In this document: piece by piece, positions 33,468 to 39,907 of the stretch
Numbering within the stretch: position 1 is the stretch's first letter
Layout: the number at the start of each line of letters is the position of its first letter
Source: Desulfobacteraceae bacterium
GTDB lineage: Bacteria; Desulfobacterota; DSM-4660; Desulfatiglandales; Desulfatiglandaceae
DNA: 39,907 nt
Direction: 5' to 3'
NCBI GenBank assembly: GCA_030613055.1
Contig: JAUWMR010000036.1
Coordinates: forward strand, 1-39,907
The notes under the pieces: generated by a model
Databases searched by the model: none
Told to the model about the DNA's origin: nothing
The model's input: the letters and a program-made list of their open reading frames with translations, nothing else
Position numbers and translations under genes: made by a program

Positions 33468-34118
33468 TCAGGCACCAGTTTTCTTCTTCATGACACCTGT
33501 ATTTCTATCTTCTGCTGACTGCTGAATGCCTTCTTTTAATATTCCTTTTGTAAAAATCTCCACAAATGCATCGGCCAGATCGTCCAGGGAAACAGGGCCG
33601 TTTTTGTGATACCACTTAATAGTGTAATGAACCATTCCGAAAAAGGCAAATGTTGCGACCGCGGGATGGATTTCTTTCATCCTGTCCTGATCGGCAAGTT
33701 CATTAAGGATTGAACTGATGAGCAGGACATACTGTCTTTGCTTTTCCACTAAAATAAGGCGGTAGTCTTTATTAAGGGAATTCATTTCATTAACGAGCAG
33801 GGTAAGCCGCTCCTGATCCCCTGCATAATACCGGGTGTAAAAGCCAAGTACTTTCTTTATCTTTTCTTCAGCCGTAAGTTCGGCAGCGCAAATCTCTTTT
33901 AATGTTACCAGGACATCATCTATTGCGTCATTCATTAATTTAAAAAGGATATCTTCCTTACTCTTGAAGTAGTGATAAAGAGAAGACTGGTTCATGCCCA
34001 ATTCACGGGCAATTTCCCTCATGGAGGTGGAATGATACCCCCTGTATGCAAACATGCGGGCAACGACACGGTGAATCTCTTTACTTTTTTGTAAGCTCTT
34101 TGTCTTTGATCTTGGCAT
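33468..34118 (-). CDS. TetR-family regulator of the acyl-CoA dehydrogenase/Etf module
   Basis: This 216-residue protein has the TetR N-terminal helix-turn-helix (about 15-61: VVARMFAYRGYHSTSMREIA, then ELGMNQSSLYHYFKSKEDIL). The C-terminal ligand domain is of the TetR_C type found in fatty-acid and acyl-CoA regulators. It is the first gene of a minus-strand series with the FeS oxidoreductase, etfB, etfA and acyl-CoA dehydrogenase. A 14-bp palindrome lies 20 bp upstream of its start, directly after the -10 element, implying autorepression and control of the whole module. An acyl-CoA ligand is likely but inferred. Confidence 0.92.
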   Translation of the reverse strand: MPRSKTKSLQKSKEIHRVVARMFAYRGYHSTSMREIARELGMNQSSLYHYFKSKEDILFKLMNDAIDDVLVTLKEICAAELTAEEKIKKVLGFYTRYYAGDQERLTLLVNEMNSLNKDYRLILVEKQRQYVLLISSILNELADQDRMKEIHPAVATFAFFGMVHYTIKWYHKNGPVSLDDLADAFVEIFTKGILKEGIQQSAEDRNTGVMKKKTGA

Positions 34119-34137
34119 AGGTCAGCCTGATGATTTC

Positions 34138-34151
34138 CAAACGAACGTTTG
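34138..34151 (-). promoter_or_regulatory. TetR-type operator
   Basis: CAAACGAACGTTTG is a palindrome except for its two central bases. It is placed 5 bp downstream of the predicted -10 element and 20 bp upstream of the regulator's start. AAACGAACGTTT-like sites are typical of TetR regulators of fatty-acid and aromatic catabolism. Confidence 0.75.
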
Positions 34152-34155
34152 ATCT

Positions 34156-34185
34156 AAAATAATATAGAAAAAACCAGCCTGTCAA
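34156..34185 (-). promoter_or_regulatory. Sigma70-like promoter of the TetR-FeS-Etf operon
   Basis: On the minus strand a perfect TTGACA (34180-34185) and a TATTTT -10 (34156-34161) are 18 bp apart. Transcription would begin inside or beside the operator at 34138-34151. Confidence 0.6.
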
Positions 34186-34194
34186 CCTTTTTTA

Positions 34195-34245
34195 TTTCGA
34201 TTTTAAAACCATGTCCTTCCCCGCATAGCGGGATCTTCGATGGGC
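34195..34245. repeat. 51-bp intergenic repeat, copy 2
   Basis: Identical to 11291-11341. It lies in the 354-bp gap between the divergent TetR gene and the nucleotidyltransferase pair, 10 bp outside the TetR promoter. Confidence 0.8.
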
Positions 34246-34311
34246 GTGGATTCTTTATTCTGAAATCTCCATTGGTTTTGAGCTAATAGAGGATCTGGTC
34301 CGAATTTTGAC

Positions 34312-34341
34312 TTGCCTATTTCCATACTATGCTGGTATAAT
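34312..34341 (+). promoter_or_regulatory. Extended -10 promoter for the nucleotidyltransferase pair
   Basis: TTGCCT is followed after 18 bp by TATAAT with the extended -10 TGG directly before it. The leader to the first start codon is about 130 bp. Confidence 0.5.
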
Positions 34342-34472
34342 TACACAATGAGGAAAACTCAAGGGCATATTTTCCAGATTTGCCCACTAAATATAAAAAG
34401 TAGGTGGAATATTTGCTATGCTATAAGGGGTGATATCAAGCAAACTTTTCCATCTATCGACAGGAGAGAAAA

Positions 34473-34670
34473 ATGAGATCAATTGAAGAAAACTATCAGC
34501 GTATAGCGGATGACCGGCGTTCATTCGATATTCGTTTTTGGCAATCTCAAGGTGATCGTGCTATTTTTGAGGCAGTATGGGAAATGCTGCATGACTACTT
34601 TTTGATTCGAGGTAAAGATGCTGACGAGTTCCGACTTCAAAGAACTGTTGAATCTTTTCGAAAAGCATGA
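34473..34670 (+). CDS. Small conserved partner of a nucleotidyltransferase (possible antitoxin or toxin)
   Basis: This 65-residue protein reads MRSIEENYQRIADDRRSFDI and continues with FWQSQGDRAIFEAVWEMLHDY and DADEFRLQRTVESFRKA. I recall similar small proteins next to nucleotidyltransferase-like genes, but the family has no well-defined function. It has a strong AGGAGAG ribosome-binding site. The last 53 bp overlap the next gene in another frame, so translation of the two is coupled. That arrangement is typical of toxin-antitoxin pairs. Which member is the toxin cannot be decided here. Confidence 0.7.
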   Translation: MRSIEENYQRIADDRRSFDIRFWQSQGDRAIFEAVWEMLHDYFLIRGKDADEFRLQRTVESFRKA

Positions 34671-35091
34671 GGTCCGCTATCTCATCGTAGGTGGTTACGC
34701 GGTAATGAAATACAGCGAGCCACGATTCACTAAAGATCTTGATGCCTGGATAGGGACTGACCCAGAGAATGCAGATGCCGTATACGCCGCATTGAAGGCA
34801 TTTGGCGCACCGTTGGCAAATCTTACCCCAGAAGACTTCACCCACCAGGATTACTTCTATCAAATGGGAAGACCGCCTTTGCGGGTTGATATTATGATGT
34901 CGATTCCGGGAATCGAATTTGAAGAGGCTTGGAAAAATCGTGAGGTGGTTGAGTTGGATGACCTTAAGATTCCGTTTATTTCCAGATCTGACCTGATCAG
35001 GGCAAAGAAAACGAGCGGAAGGCCGCAAGACAAAATCGATGTCGAGAAGCTCATAGAAGCCGAACAATTGGATTCATTAGACGAGGAATAG
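34618..35091 (+). CDS. Nucleotidyltransferase-fold protein (AbiEii/DUF6036-like)
   Basis: The 157-residue protein has a pol-beta-type nucleotidyltransferase core: VRYLIVGGYAVMKYSEPRFT (19-38) with the GG-Y motif at 25-27, the metal-binding Asp40 and Asp42 in KDLDAW, and a third carboxylate Asp91 in LRVDIMMS. The C-terminal ISRSDLIRAKKTSGRPQDK is the usual end of this group. Members include AbiEii-like toxins and MNT-type antitoxins that modify RNA or proteins. It overlaps the small gene upstream by 53 bp. I regard the pair as a probable toxin-antitoxin-like unit, without proof. Confidence 0.82.
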   Translation: MLTSSDFKELLNLFEKHEVRYLIVGGYAVMKYSEPRFTKDLDAWIGTDPENADAVYAALKAFGAPLANLTPEDFTHQDYFYQMGRPPLRVDIMMSIPGIEFEEAWKNREVVELDDLKIPFISRSDLIRAKKTSGRPQDKIDVEKLIEAEQLDSLDEE

Positions 35092-35200
35092 TGCGCCGCT
35101 TCGCTCAGCGCCATTCCTCGTGAGTGATCCATGCGATTATATGAAAAATGCCCCCTATGATCACGTATGATGATCCATTTTTGTTCGGTCAGGATATCAA

Positions 35201-36535
35201 CTACTCTTCTTTTCTGCGATCTAATACTCTTTTTGCTTTTCCCTCAAAACGCGGGAGGGAAGATGGTTCCTTCACTTCAATGAGGGCCCCTATACCCAGT
35301 CGGGCCTGAATATGGGCCGAGATCTCCGCCCTGATCCTCTCTTTTTCTTCTTTTTTCTCCCAGCAATCAGGAGATGCTTCCACCATAATAAGAAGGGTAT
35401 CCAGGGCATCCGGGGATTGGTCAATGACAATCTGCCATCCTTCTCCAACCCCATGAACCTGGGTCAGTATTTCTTCAATCTGGGAAGGGAAAACCAATGT
35501 GCCTCTCACCTTGAGCACATCATCCGTTCTTCCTGTCACATAATTGATAAGGGGATGGGCCTCCCTTCCGCAAGGGCAACCATACGGTTCGGATGAAAAG
35601 CCCGACATATCCCTCGTGCGCCAGCGAATCAAAGGGCTTGATTCCCTGGTAAGGGTGGTAAAGACAAGCTCTCCCTTCTCTCCGGGCTCAGCCCTTTCTC
35701 CTGTTTCAGGATTGATGGTCTCCACAAAGTAATGGTCGGCTAGGACATGGAGCTGATTGCTCTTTACGGAATGAGGACAACTAAAGGCCACACATGCACC
35801 CCCAAGCTCCGATAACCCATAGGTCTCATGATAGACAAAACCGGGAGAGAGATCAGCCTCCAGTTTTCTCCTGAAAGAAGGGGCAGCCACTTCCCCGCCA
35901 AAATCTCCCGTTCTCAAGGCCCAGTCTTTTTTTGGATCAATGCCGTTCTTCCCGGCCTCGCTGGTCAAGTATGCAAGAAAAGTGGGTGTACAGCAGATGA
36001 CAGTATGTTTCATGTCCTTTAACCATTGCATGGCAGCCATTGTCCTTCCCGGCCCGGCCGGAAATAGAGTCGCCCCGACCGCTTTTGCCGCCATTTCCAT
36101 ACATACTCCCCCTAAAAAAAGTCCATACCCATAACATTGGTATACCAGGTCCTTATCGCCTATCCCGAAACTCTTCCATATCCTACCCATTTGATCCAAA
36201 AGGGTCTCATTCCAATCTTTATCAGTGTATCCTGTGAGTGTTGGAACCCCTGTGGTGCCGGATGATGCTGCAAAACGGTAAATGCGCTCAGTAGAAATCC
36301 CTAATAACCCGTAAGGGTAATGATCTCGAAGGTCCTTCTTTTCGGTAAAAGGAATATTAACCAGGTCATCTGTGGTGCGTATGTGCTTCGGGTTTATGCC
36401 ATTGCGATCAAACAATTCCCTGTAGTAGGGAATATTCTGATAGCACCTCTCGACAACATTTCTCAGTCTTTCGTTCTGAAGGGACTTAAGGTCTTCAAGC
36501 GGAATTGTATCCATCTCTTTATTGAAATATTCCAT
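35201..36535 (-). CDS. Phenylacetate-CoA ligase-like (PaaK family) acyl-CoA ligase
   Basis: This 444-residue adenylate-forming enzyme activates a carboxylic acid with ATP and CoA. It has the phosphate loop SSGTTGVPT (91-99), YETYGLSE-like motif HETYGLSELGG (235-245), RTRDMSG and the C-terminal hinge RTDDVLKVRGTLVFPSQIEEIL. The ATG at 36533-36535 has GAGGAG upstream and gives the standard NKEMDTIPLEDL opening; an upstream ATG would add 8 residues and overlap the mutase gene. PaaK-type enzymes act on aryl acids and on other carboxylates. Co-transcription with a B12 mutase suggests the ligase makes that mutase's substrate. Confidence 0.88.
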   Translation of the reverse strand: MEYFNKEMDTIPLEDLKSLQNERLRNVVERCYQNIPYYRELFDRNGINPKHIRTTDDLVNIPFTEKKDLRDHYPYGLLGISTERIYRFAASSGTTGVPTLTGYTDKDWNETLLDQMGRIWKSFGIGDKDLVYQCYGYGLFLGGVCMEMAAKAVGATLFPAGPGRTMAAMQWLKDMKHTVICCTPTFLAYLTSEAGKNGIDPKKDWALRTGDFGGEVAAPSFRRKLEADLSPGFVYHETYGLSELGGACVAFSCPHSVKSNQLHVLADHYFVETINPETGERAEPGEKGELVFTTLTRESSPLIRWRTRDMSGFSSEPYGCPCGREAHPLINYVTGRTDDVLKVRGTLVFPSQIEEILTQVHGVGEGWQIVIDQSPDALDTLLIMVEASPDCWEKKEEKERIRAEISAHIQARLGIGALIEVKEPSSLPRFEGKAKRVLDRRKEE

Positions 36536-36551
36536 GTTCTCCTCTTTCTCC

Positions 36552-36947
36552 TTAAACAAAAAGGCTGTGAATGTTTTTTAAAATGATGTCCTTTCTGGTG
36601 CCGGGCGTAAATACGGAATCCACACCAAGGCTTTTAAGTCTATCCACATCACCCGGCGGCATGACACCGCCAATAACTACTTTTTTATCGCCCATATCCC
36701 TTTTTTTCAGTTCCTTGAGCAGATCCTCAGCGTAGTACAGGTGTTCGCCTCCCAAGAAACTGATCCCTATGGCATCGGCATCTTCCTGAAGGGCCATTTG
36801 AACGATTCGCTTAGTGGTATTGTAGAGACCGGCATAGACCACTTCATAACCACTATCCATTAGCCATTTGGAAATGATCCGCAGACCATTATCGTGAGAA
36901 TCCAGGCCTAATTTGCCGATAATAATTCGGGTTTTTTTAGATGCCAT
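36552..36947 (-). CDS. B12-binding small subunit of an acyl-CoA mutase
   Basis: This 131-residue protein is a stand-alone cobalamin-binding domain of the methylmalonyl-CoA mutase type. The B12 motif D-x-H-x-x-G is present in GLDSHDNG (about 14-21), with His as lower cobalt ligand. The later S-x-L (GISFLGG) and GG (VIGGVMPPGD) motifs complete it. I set the start at the ATG at 36945-36947 because GGAGG precedes it; a longer frame adds 7 residues. It lies 39 bp after the large subunit and 16 bp before the ligase gene. Split subunits are known for isobutyryl-, 2-hydroxyisobutyryl- and some methylmalonyl-CoA mutases. Confidence 0.92.
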   Translation of the reverse strand: MASKKTRIIIGKLGLDSHDNGLRIISKWLMDSGYEVVYAGLYNTTKRIVQMALQEDADAIGISFLGGEHLYYAEDLLKELKKRDMGDKKVVIGGVMPPGDVDRLKSLGVDSVFTPGTRKDIILKNIHSLFV

Positions 36948-36986
36948 TTGTTTCCTCCTCTGTTTCATTTTTCGTAACCATTTTTC

Positions 36987-38618
36987 CTACCCTGGGATCT
37001 CAAAGTCACTTGCTCGCCTCATGGCATCGCATATCTCCTGAAGTGTCGCTTTTGCCTCCACAGCAGCCATTATAGCTTCAAAAAAATTGTCCTCAGACTT
37101 ATTCCTGGTTAGGCTGTAGAGCCTGTCCAGTGCCCTTTGAACCGGTTCCTGTTCCCGGTTTTGCTTGTATTCTTGAATATGTTCAATCCTCCTGGCCTGC
37201 ATATCCGATGAATGCCTGAAAATATTTATCCTGATTTCCTCATCCTCCTCCTGAAAGAGATTGACGCCAACAACCGGTTGGGCGCCGGACTCTATATCCG
37301 CTGCCATCTTGTGACGGGCTTCATTGATCTGATCTTCAACCCAGCCCTCCTTAAAGCACTGGATAAAACCCCCTTTGTCTTCAATGGTTTTCATTAACTC
37401 CCATATCTTTTCTTCTATATTGTCTGTCATTCTTTCTAACATGTAAGATCCGCCAAGTGGATCTACGGAGTTGATCACCTTGCTCTCATAGGCAATGATC
37501 TGTTGAGTACGAATAGAAAGCTTATGGCTTTCCTCTGTGGGCAGGGAATATGCCTCGTCATAACCGGTGGTATGTATGGATTGGGTCCCGGCAAGAACTG
37601 CGGCCAGAGTCTGCAGGGTCGTCCTGACGATATTGTTCAATGGCTGCTGGGCAGTCAGCGGAAGCGCGGCAGTCTGGATGGCTGTTCTGAACCACAGGCT
37701 CTTTTCGTTTTTAGCCCCGAACTTTTCCTTGAGCATCCTGGCCCAGATTCGTCTCATGGCCCTCAATTTGGCCACCTCCTCGAACAGATCCATCTGGACT
37801 GCCGAAAAAAAGGCTATGCGCCGGGCAAAACTGTCAACTTCCAGTCCTCTGCTTATCAGGCCCTGGATGTAGTCAGATGCAAGGGACATGGAAAATGCCG
37901 CCTCTTGCACTGCATTGACCCCACATTCACGAACGTTGTAGGCGTTCAGATTCACGATATTCCATCGCGGTGAGCGGGGGACAAGATACTCCATGACATC
38001 GAGTCCGATCTTTACTGTGAGGTCGATCGGGAAAAAACTTGTAGCGGATTGAAAAGTGGGTCCCACAAATTGCGTAAAAGCGCAGTTCATGATCGTGCCG
38101 ATCAATCTTTCCCAGGGGATACCCCTTTCTTTGGCCAGCAGAAGATACTGTGACATGATAACCGCGGAATAAGGAGGCTGGACAATAAGGGTCGAACTGA
38201 CTTGATCCAGAGGAATATCTTTAAACAGGGTTCGCATATCTTCATAGGTACAAAGGGAGGTTCCCTGAAGCCCAACACCTGCCCGGGCAAGAGGATAGTC
38301 AGGGTCCAGCCCTAATTTGGTGCCTACGTCCGCATCCATATTTATCCCGGTCTGGCCGATGGAAAGCAGATACTTGATTCTATCGTTACTCTCTTCGGGA
38401 CTCCCGAAGCCGCTTTGCTGCCGCCGGGTCCACAGACGATGCCGATACATGTCCTTGTGGATTCCCCTTGTGAAGGGATATTTGCCCGGGTCAGAAATCT
38501 CACCATCCCAATCTGACTTTGTATACACTTCTTTGTATTCAATTCCGGAAAGGGATTTGAAATGAGGCACTCTCTCTCCATCAAGGTATGTTGACATTTT
38601 TTCCGATTGCAGGCTCAT
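36987..38618 (-). CDS. Acyl-CoA mutase large subunit, divergent active site
   Basis: This 543-residue protein is the TIM-barrel substrate subunit of a methylmalonyl-CoA mutase-family enzyme (PFTRGIHKDMYRHRLWTRRQ, SLCTYEDMRTLF, IPLDQV, SVDPLGGSYMLE). The active site differs from known members. The Tyr of methylmalonyl-CoA mutase (QYAGFS) is Gln68 in RQQSGFG, where isobutyryl-CoA mutase has Phe. The carboxylate-binding Arg in MVRNTYIYP is not retained (QFVGPTF). The catalytic His in GYHMQEAG is Asn228 in AYNVRECG. So methylmalonyl-CoA is unlikely to be the substrate. The start has AGGAG 8 bp upstream. TetR regulator upstream; small subunit and PaaK ligase downstream. Confidence 0.88.
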   Translation of the reverse strand: MSLQSEKMSTYLDGERVPHFKSLSGIEYKEVYTKSDWDGEISDPGKYPFTRGIHKDMYRHRLWTRRQQSGFGSPEESNDRIKYLLSIGQTGINMDADVGTKLGLDPDYPLARAGVGLQGTSLCTYEDMRTLFKDIPLDQVSSTLIVQPPYSAVIMSQYLLLAKERGIPWERLIGTIMNCAFTQFVGPTFQSATSFFPIDLTVKIGLDVMEYLVPRSPRWNIVNLNAYNVRECGVNAVQEAAFSMSLASDYIQGLISRGLEVDSFARRIAFFSAVQMDLFEEVAKLRAMRRIWARMLKEKFGAKNEKSLWFRTAIQTAALPLTAQQPLNNIVRTTLQTLAAVLAGTQSIHTTGYDEAYSLPTEESHKLSIRTQQIIAYESKVINSVDPLGGSYMLERMTDNIEEKIWELMKTIEDKGGFIQCFKEGWVEDQINEARHKMAADIESGAQPVVGVNLFQEEDEEIRINIFRHSSDMQARRIEHIQEYKQNREQEPVQRALDRLYSLTRNKSEDNFFEAIMAAVEAKATLQEICDAMRRASDFEIPG

Positions 38619-38658
38619 TGATTTTCTCCTTTGACAAATTATAGGTGTTCACAGGTTT

Positions 38659-38688
38659 AGCCCTGCCCGCCGGACGGCAGGCGGGGCT
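38659..38688. repeat. GC-rich hairpin between the TetR gene and the mutase gene
   Basis: AGCCCTGCCCGCCG and CGGCAGGCGGGGCT form a strong stem around a GA loop, with a few mismatches. It touches the TetR stop codon. There is no U-tract on the minus strand, so it probably affects mRNA stability or partial termination rather than ending the operon. Confidence 0.5.
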
Positions 38689-39305
38689 CACCGTTCAGGG
38701 TTATTATCATCTAATCTGCCAACACTACCCATAAAGATTTCGTATATGAGGGTTGACAGTTCATCAGGGGGTACAGAACCTTTTGGGTCATACCAGGAAT
38801 AGATCCAGTTACACATTCCAAAAAGCAGAAAAGTGATGACTGTCAATTTGTCTTTTGGAATGCGATTTTGAAATAATTTCAGGAGCGCTTCCGAAACGAT
38901 TTGAAAGTATTTCCTTTCTTTTTCGGCGATGACCTTAAAATGTCTTTTAGGAAGGCAACTGGCCTCGTGGAGTAATGTTTTAGCCTCTGGCAGGTTTTGG
39001 GTATAAAGCCCTATATGACGGGATATGATGAATCTAATCCTGGAAGCGCTATCCTCGATCTCTTTCAATTCTTTCTCAAGGCCCTCCAGAATGACATCCA
39101 TGTAGTTGGATAGAATAAAATAAAGGATCTCATCTTTGCTGGAAAAATAATGATATATTCCCCCTTTGCTCATTTTTGCCGCTGCGGAGATGTGGTCCAT
39201 GTTTGTTCCCAAGTATCCCTCTTGGTTGAATAGTTTTGCGGCGGCTTTCGCAATTTTAAATAATTTTTGATCACCTTTTATTGAATATGATTTCTCATGA
39301 GACAT
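38688..39305 (-). CDS. TetR-family regulator of the mutase/ligase operon
   Basis: This 205-residue regulator has the TetR helix-turn-helix (IAKAAAKLFNQEGYLGTNMD, then AAAKMSKGGIYHYFSSKDEIL; about 18-60) and a C-terminal ligand domain (WIYSWYDPKGSVPPDELS) similar to that of the regulator at 33468. I choose the ATG at 39303-39305 because GGATGG lies 5 bp upstream; an ATG three codons earlier is possible. It is the first gene of a minus-strand operon with the mutase subunits and PaaK ligase. An inverted repeat just downstream of a good promoter precedes it. The effector is probably the substrate or product CoA ester, which is inference. Confidence 0.92.
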   Translation of the reverse strand: MSHEKSYSIKGDQKLFKIAKAAAKLFNQEGYLGTNMDHISAAAKMSKGGIYHYFSSKDEILYFILSNYMDVILEGLEKELKEIEDSASRIRFIISRHIGLYTQNLPEAKTLLHEASCLPKRHFKVIAEKERKYFQIVSEALLKLFQNRIPKDKLTVITFLLFGMCNWIYSWYDPKGSVPPDELSTLIYEIFMGSVGRLDDNNPER

Positions 39306-39345
39306 GATAACCATCCAAGTTAACTAAATATAAATACCGATAACA

Positions 39346-39392
39346 AACCGACTGACCGGTTTTTTCATATGTCTTTCAAATTCTCTTGTCAA
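39346..39392 (-). promoter_or_regulatory. Promoter and TetR-type operator of the mutase operon
   Basis: On the minus strand TTGACA (39387-39392) and TATGAA (39364-39369) are 17 bp apart. Directly downstream is AACCG-N6-CGGTT (39346-39361), an inverted repeat typical of TetR regulators. It lies 40 bp before the regulator's start codon. Confidence 0.65.
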
Positions 39393-39714
39393 GTATTTTC
39401 TTGATCCTTTTTTATTGAGTGAAAATCGGAGATGGGCGATTTTAGAAGATTCGAGGCTCGTCGAGAGATAATGTTCCCTTCAATGTCGAAAAACTCGCAT
39501 ACGGGACTTGAAATACTGTGTGGTGGGATTCATATTGATTCTCCCGTCAAACCCGGCGATAGGTCTCTCCCTCACAGATGACTACGCCTTGTTGCATGAA
39601 GTGGTCTTCGTGATAATGGGACAACCAGACCGCATCTACGCCCGTTTTGGCCTTGTCGCCCCCGCTCAAAGTCCGGGATCTTCGACTTTCCCTCAAAATT
39701 TTCGTTCGATCTCG
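39393..39714. other. Gap with no convincing gene
   Basis: Open frames here (for example 39508-39744 plus and 39572-39775 minus) are short, lack ribosome-binding sites and have no recognisable domain. The sequence CCGACAGCCTCTTAGTCGG (39731-39749) makes a hairpin near the end of the partial gene downstream. I see nothing else. Confidence 0.4.
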
Positions 39715-39906
39715 CTACGAAGCCATTCTCCGACAGCCTCTTAGTCGGATTATCTGAAAATATCTTCTGAGCCATTCCGCAATAATAAGCATTTCAATGC
39801 CTGCCGTAACCAGCTTAATCCACCAGACAGACTGGATTCCCCAGCCAAAAAGCCCCGGCAATGTAAAAACAAGGGCCGCAAAGAGGACGTTGTCAAAGAG
39901 AGCGGC
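39715..39906 (-). CDS. Membrane protein, C-terminal end (partial)
   Basis: A frame open to the window edge encodes 63 residues and stops at TAG (39715-39717). It contains a hydrophobic segment, NVLFAALVFTLPGLFGWG, and a second, WWIKLVTAGIEMLIIAEWL, so it is probably the end of a polytopic inner-membrane protein. The final RGCRRMAS lies over a hairpin region and may be a degraded tail. It weakly resembles the last helices of queuosine-precursor transporters (VUT family), but I would not assign it. The remainder lies outside the window. Confidence 0.5.
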   Translation of the reverse strand, partial: AALFDNVLFAALVFTLPGLFGWGIQSVWWIKLVTAGIEMLIIAEWLRRYFQIIRLRGCRRMAS

Positions 39907-39907
39907 A

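Noticed and set aside
36552-36559. Overlap of the mutase small subunit with the PaaK gene
   Set aside because: It arises only if the ligase start is put at 36559; the ATG at 36535 has the ribosome-binding site and the family's normal N-terminus, leaving a 16-bp gap.
38659-38688. The hairpin as a terminator ending the TetR transcript
   Set aside because: No U-tract follows on the minus strand, and the mutase has no obvious promoter of its own, so co-transcription is more likely.
39508-39775. Two overlapping ORFs on opposite strands near the end
   Set aside because: No ribosome-binding site, no domain, and one overlaps the partial membrane protein in another frame.

Overview
The window reads as a stretch of chromosome from an anaerobic, complete-oxidising member of the Desulfobacterota (the former Deltaproteobacteria). 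This is an inference. It rests on an oxidative TCA set (citrate synthase, Aquifex-type aconitase, NADP-isocitrate dehydrogenase), an acyl-CoA dehydrogenase/EtfAB module with a membrane FeS oxidoreductase of the ETF:menaquinone type, a split B12-dependent acyl-CoA mutase with a PaaK-type CoA ligase, FeoAB iron uptake, and many short hairpin-rich intergenic repeats.

Layout. 1-5.2 kb is a decayed accessory region: degenerate repeats, an ORF6N fragment, an HsdS N-terminal fragment, a DUF433 fragment, an intact class II Fic protein with its own palindromic operator, and an in-frame fusion of an HsdR N-terminus to a YgjP-type metallopeptidase. It looks like the scar of a type I restriction-modification locus. 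A stand-alone P-loop ATPase follows. 5.6-11.3 kb holds NAD(P)HX repair (nnr) and a periplasmic binding lipoprotein, then a multi-domain hybrid sensor kinase that is split by a frameshift. 11.7-16.9 kb is the TCA block: gltA divergent from acn-icd. Between acn and icd sits a 453-bp element that encodes only a four-helix-bundle (S23/IVP-like) protein; it has 37-bp terminal inverted repeats and a perfect 8-bp target duplication. 17.1-27.0 kb carries an SH3/AMIN protein, enolase, a GT9 glycosyltransferase, a cupin, a divergent phosphoglycerate kinase with a PurN-like formyltransferase, a small hydrolase, GreA and FeoAB.

27.5-34.2 kb is one minus-strand module, probably co-transcribed: TetR regulator, membrane FeS oxidoreductase, EtfB, EtfA, acyl-CoA dehydrogenase and a degenerate inositol-monophosphatase-like protein. 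A TetR-type palindrome lies just downstream of a sigma70-like promoter. Electrons from acyl-CoA oxidation would pass through EtfAB to the membrane FeS protein and the quinone pool. 34.4-35.1 kb is an overlapping nucleotidyltransferase gene pair resembling a toxin-antitoxin unit. 35.2-39.4 kb is a second TetR-controlled operon: regulator, mutase large subunit, B12-binding subunit and PaaK-like ligase. The mutase lacks the residues that methylmalonyl-CoA mutase uses for substrate binding and catalysis, so its substrate is probably unusual.

The most notable observations are (1) the four-helix-bundle mobile element at the end of the aconitase gene, (2) the divergent B12 mutase operon, (3) the HsdR-metallopeptidase fusion, and (4) a family of about 130-bp MITE-like elements with target duplications, one of which split the binding-protein/kinase operon and duplicated its ribosome-binding site.
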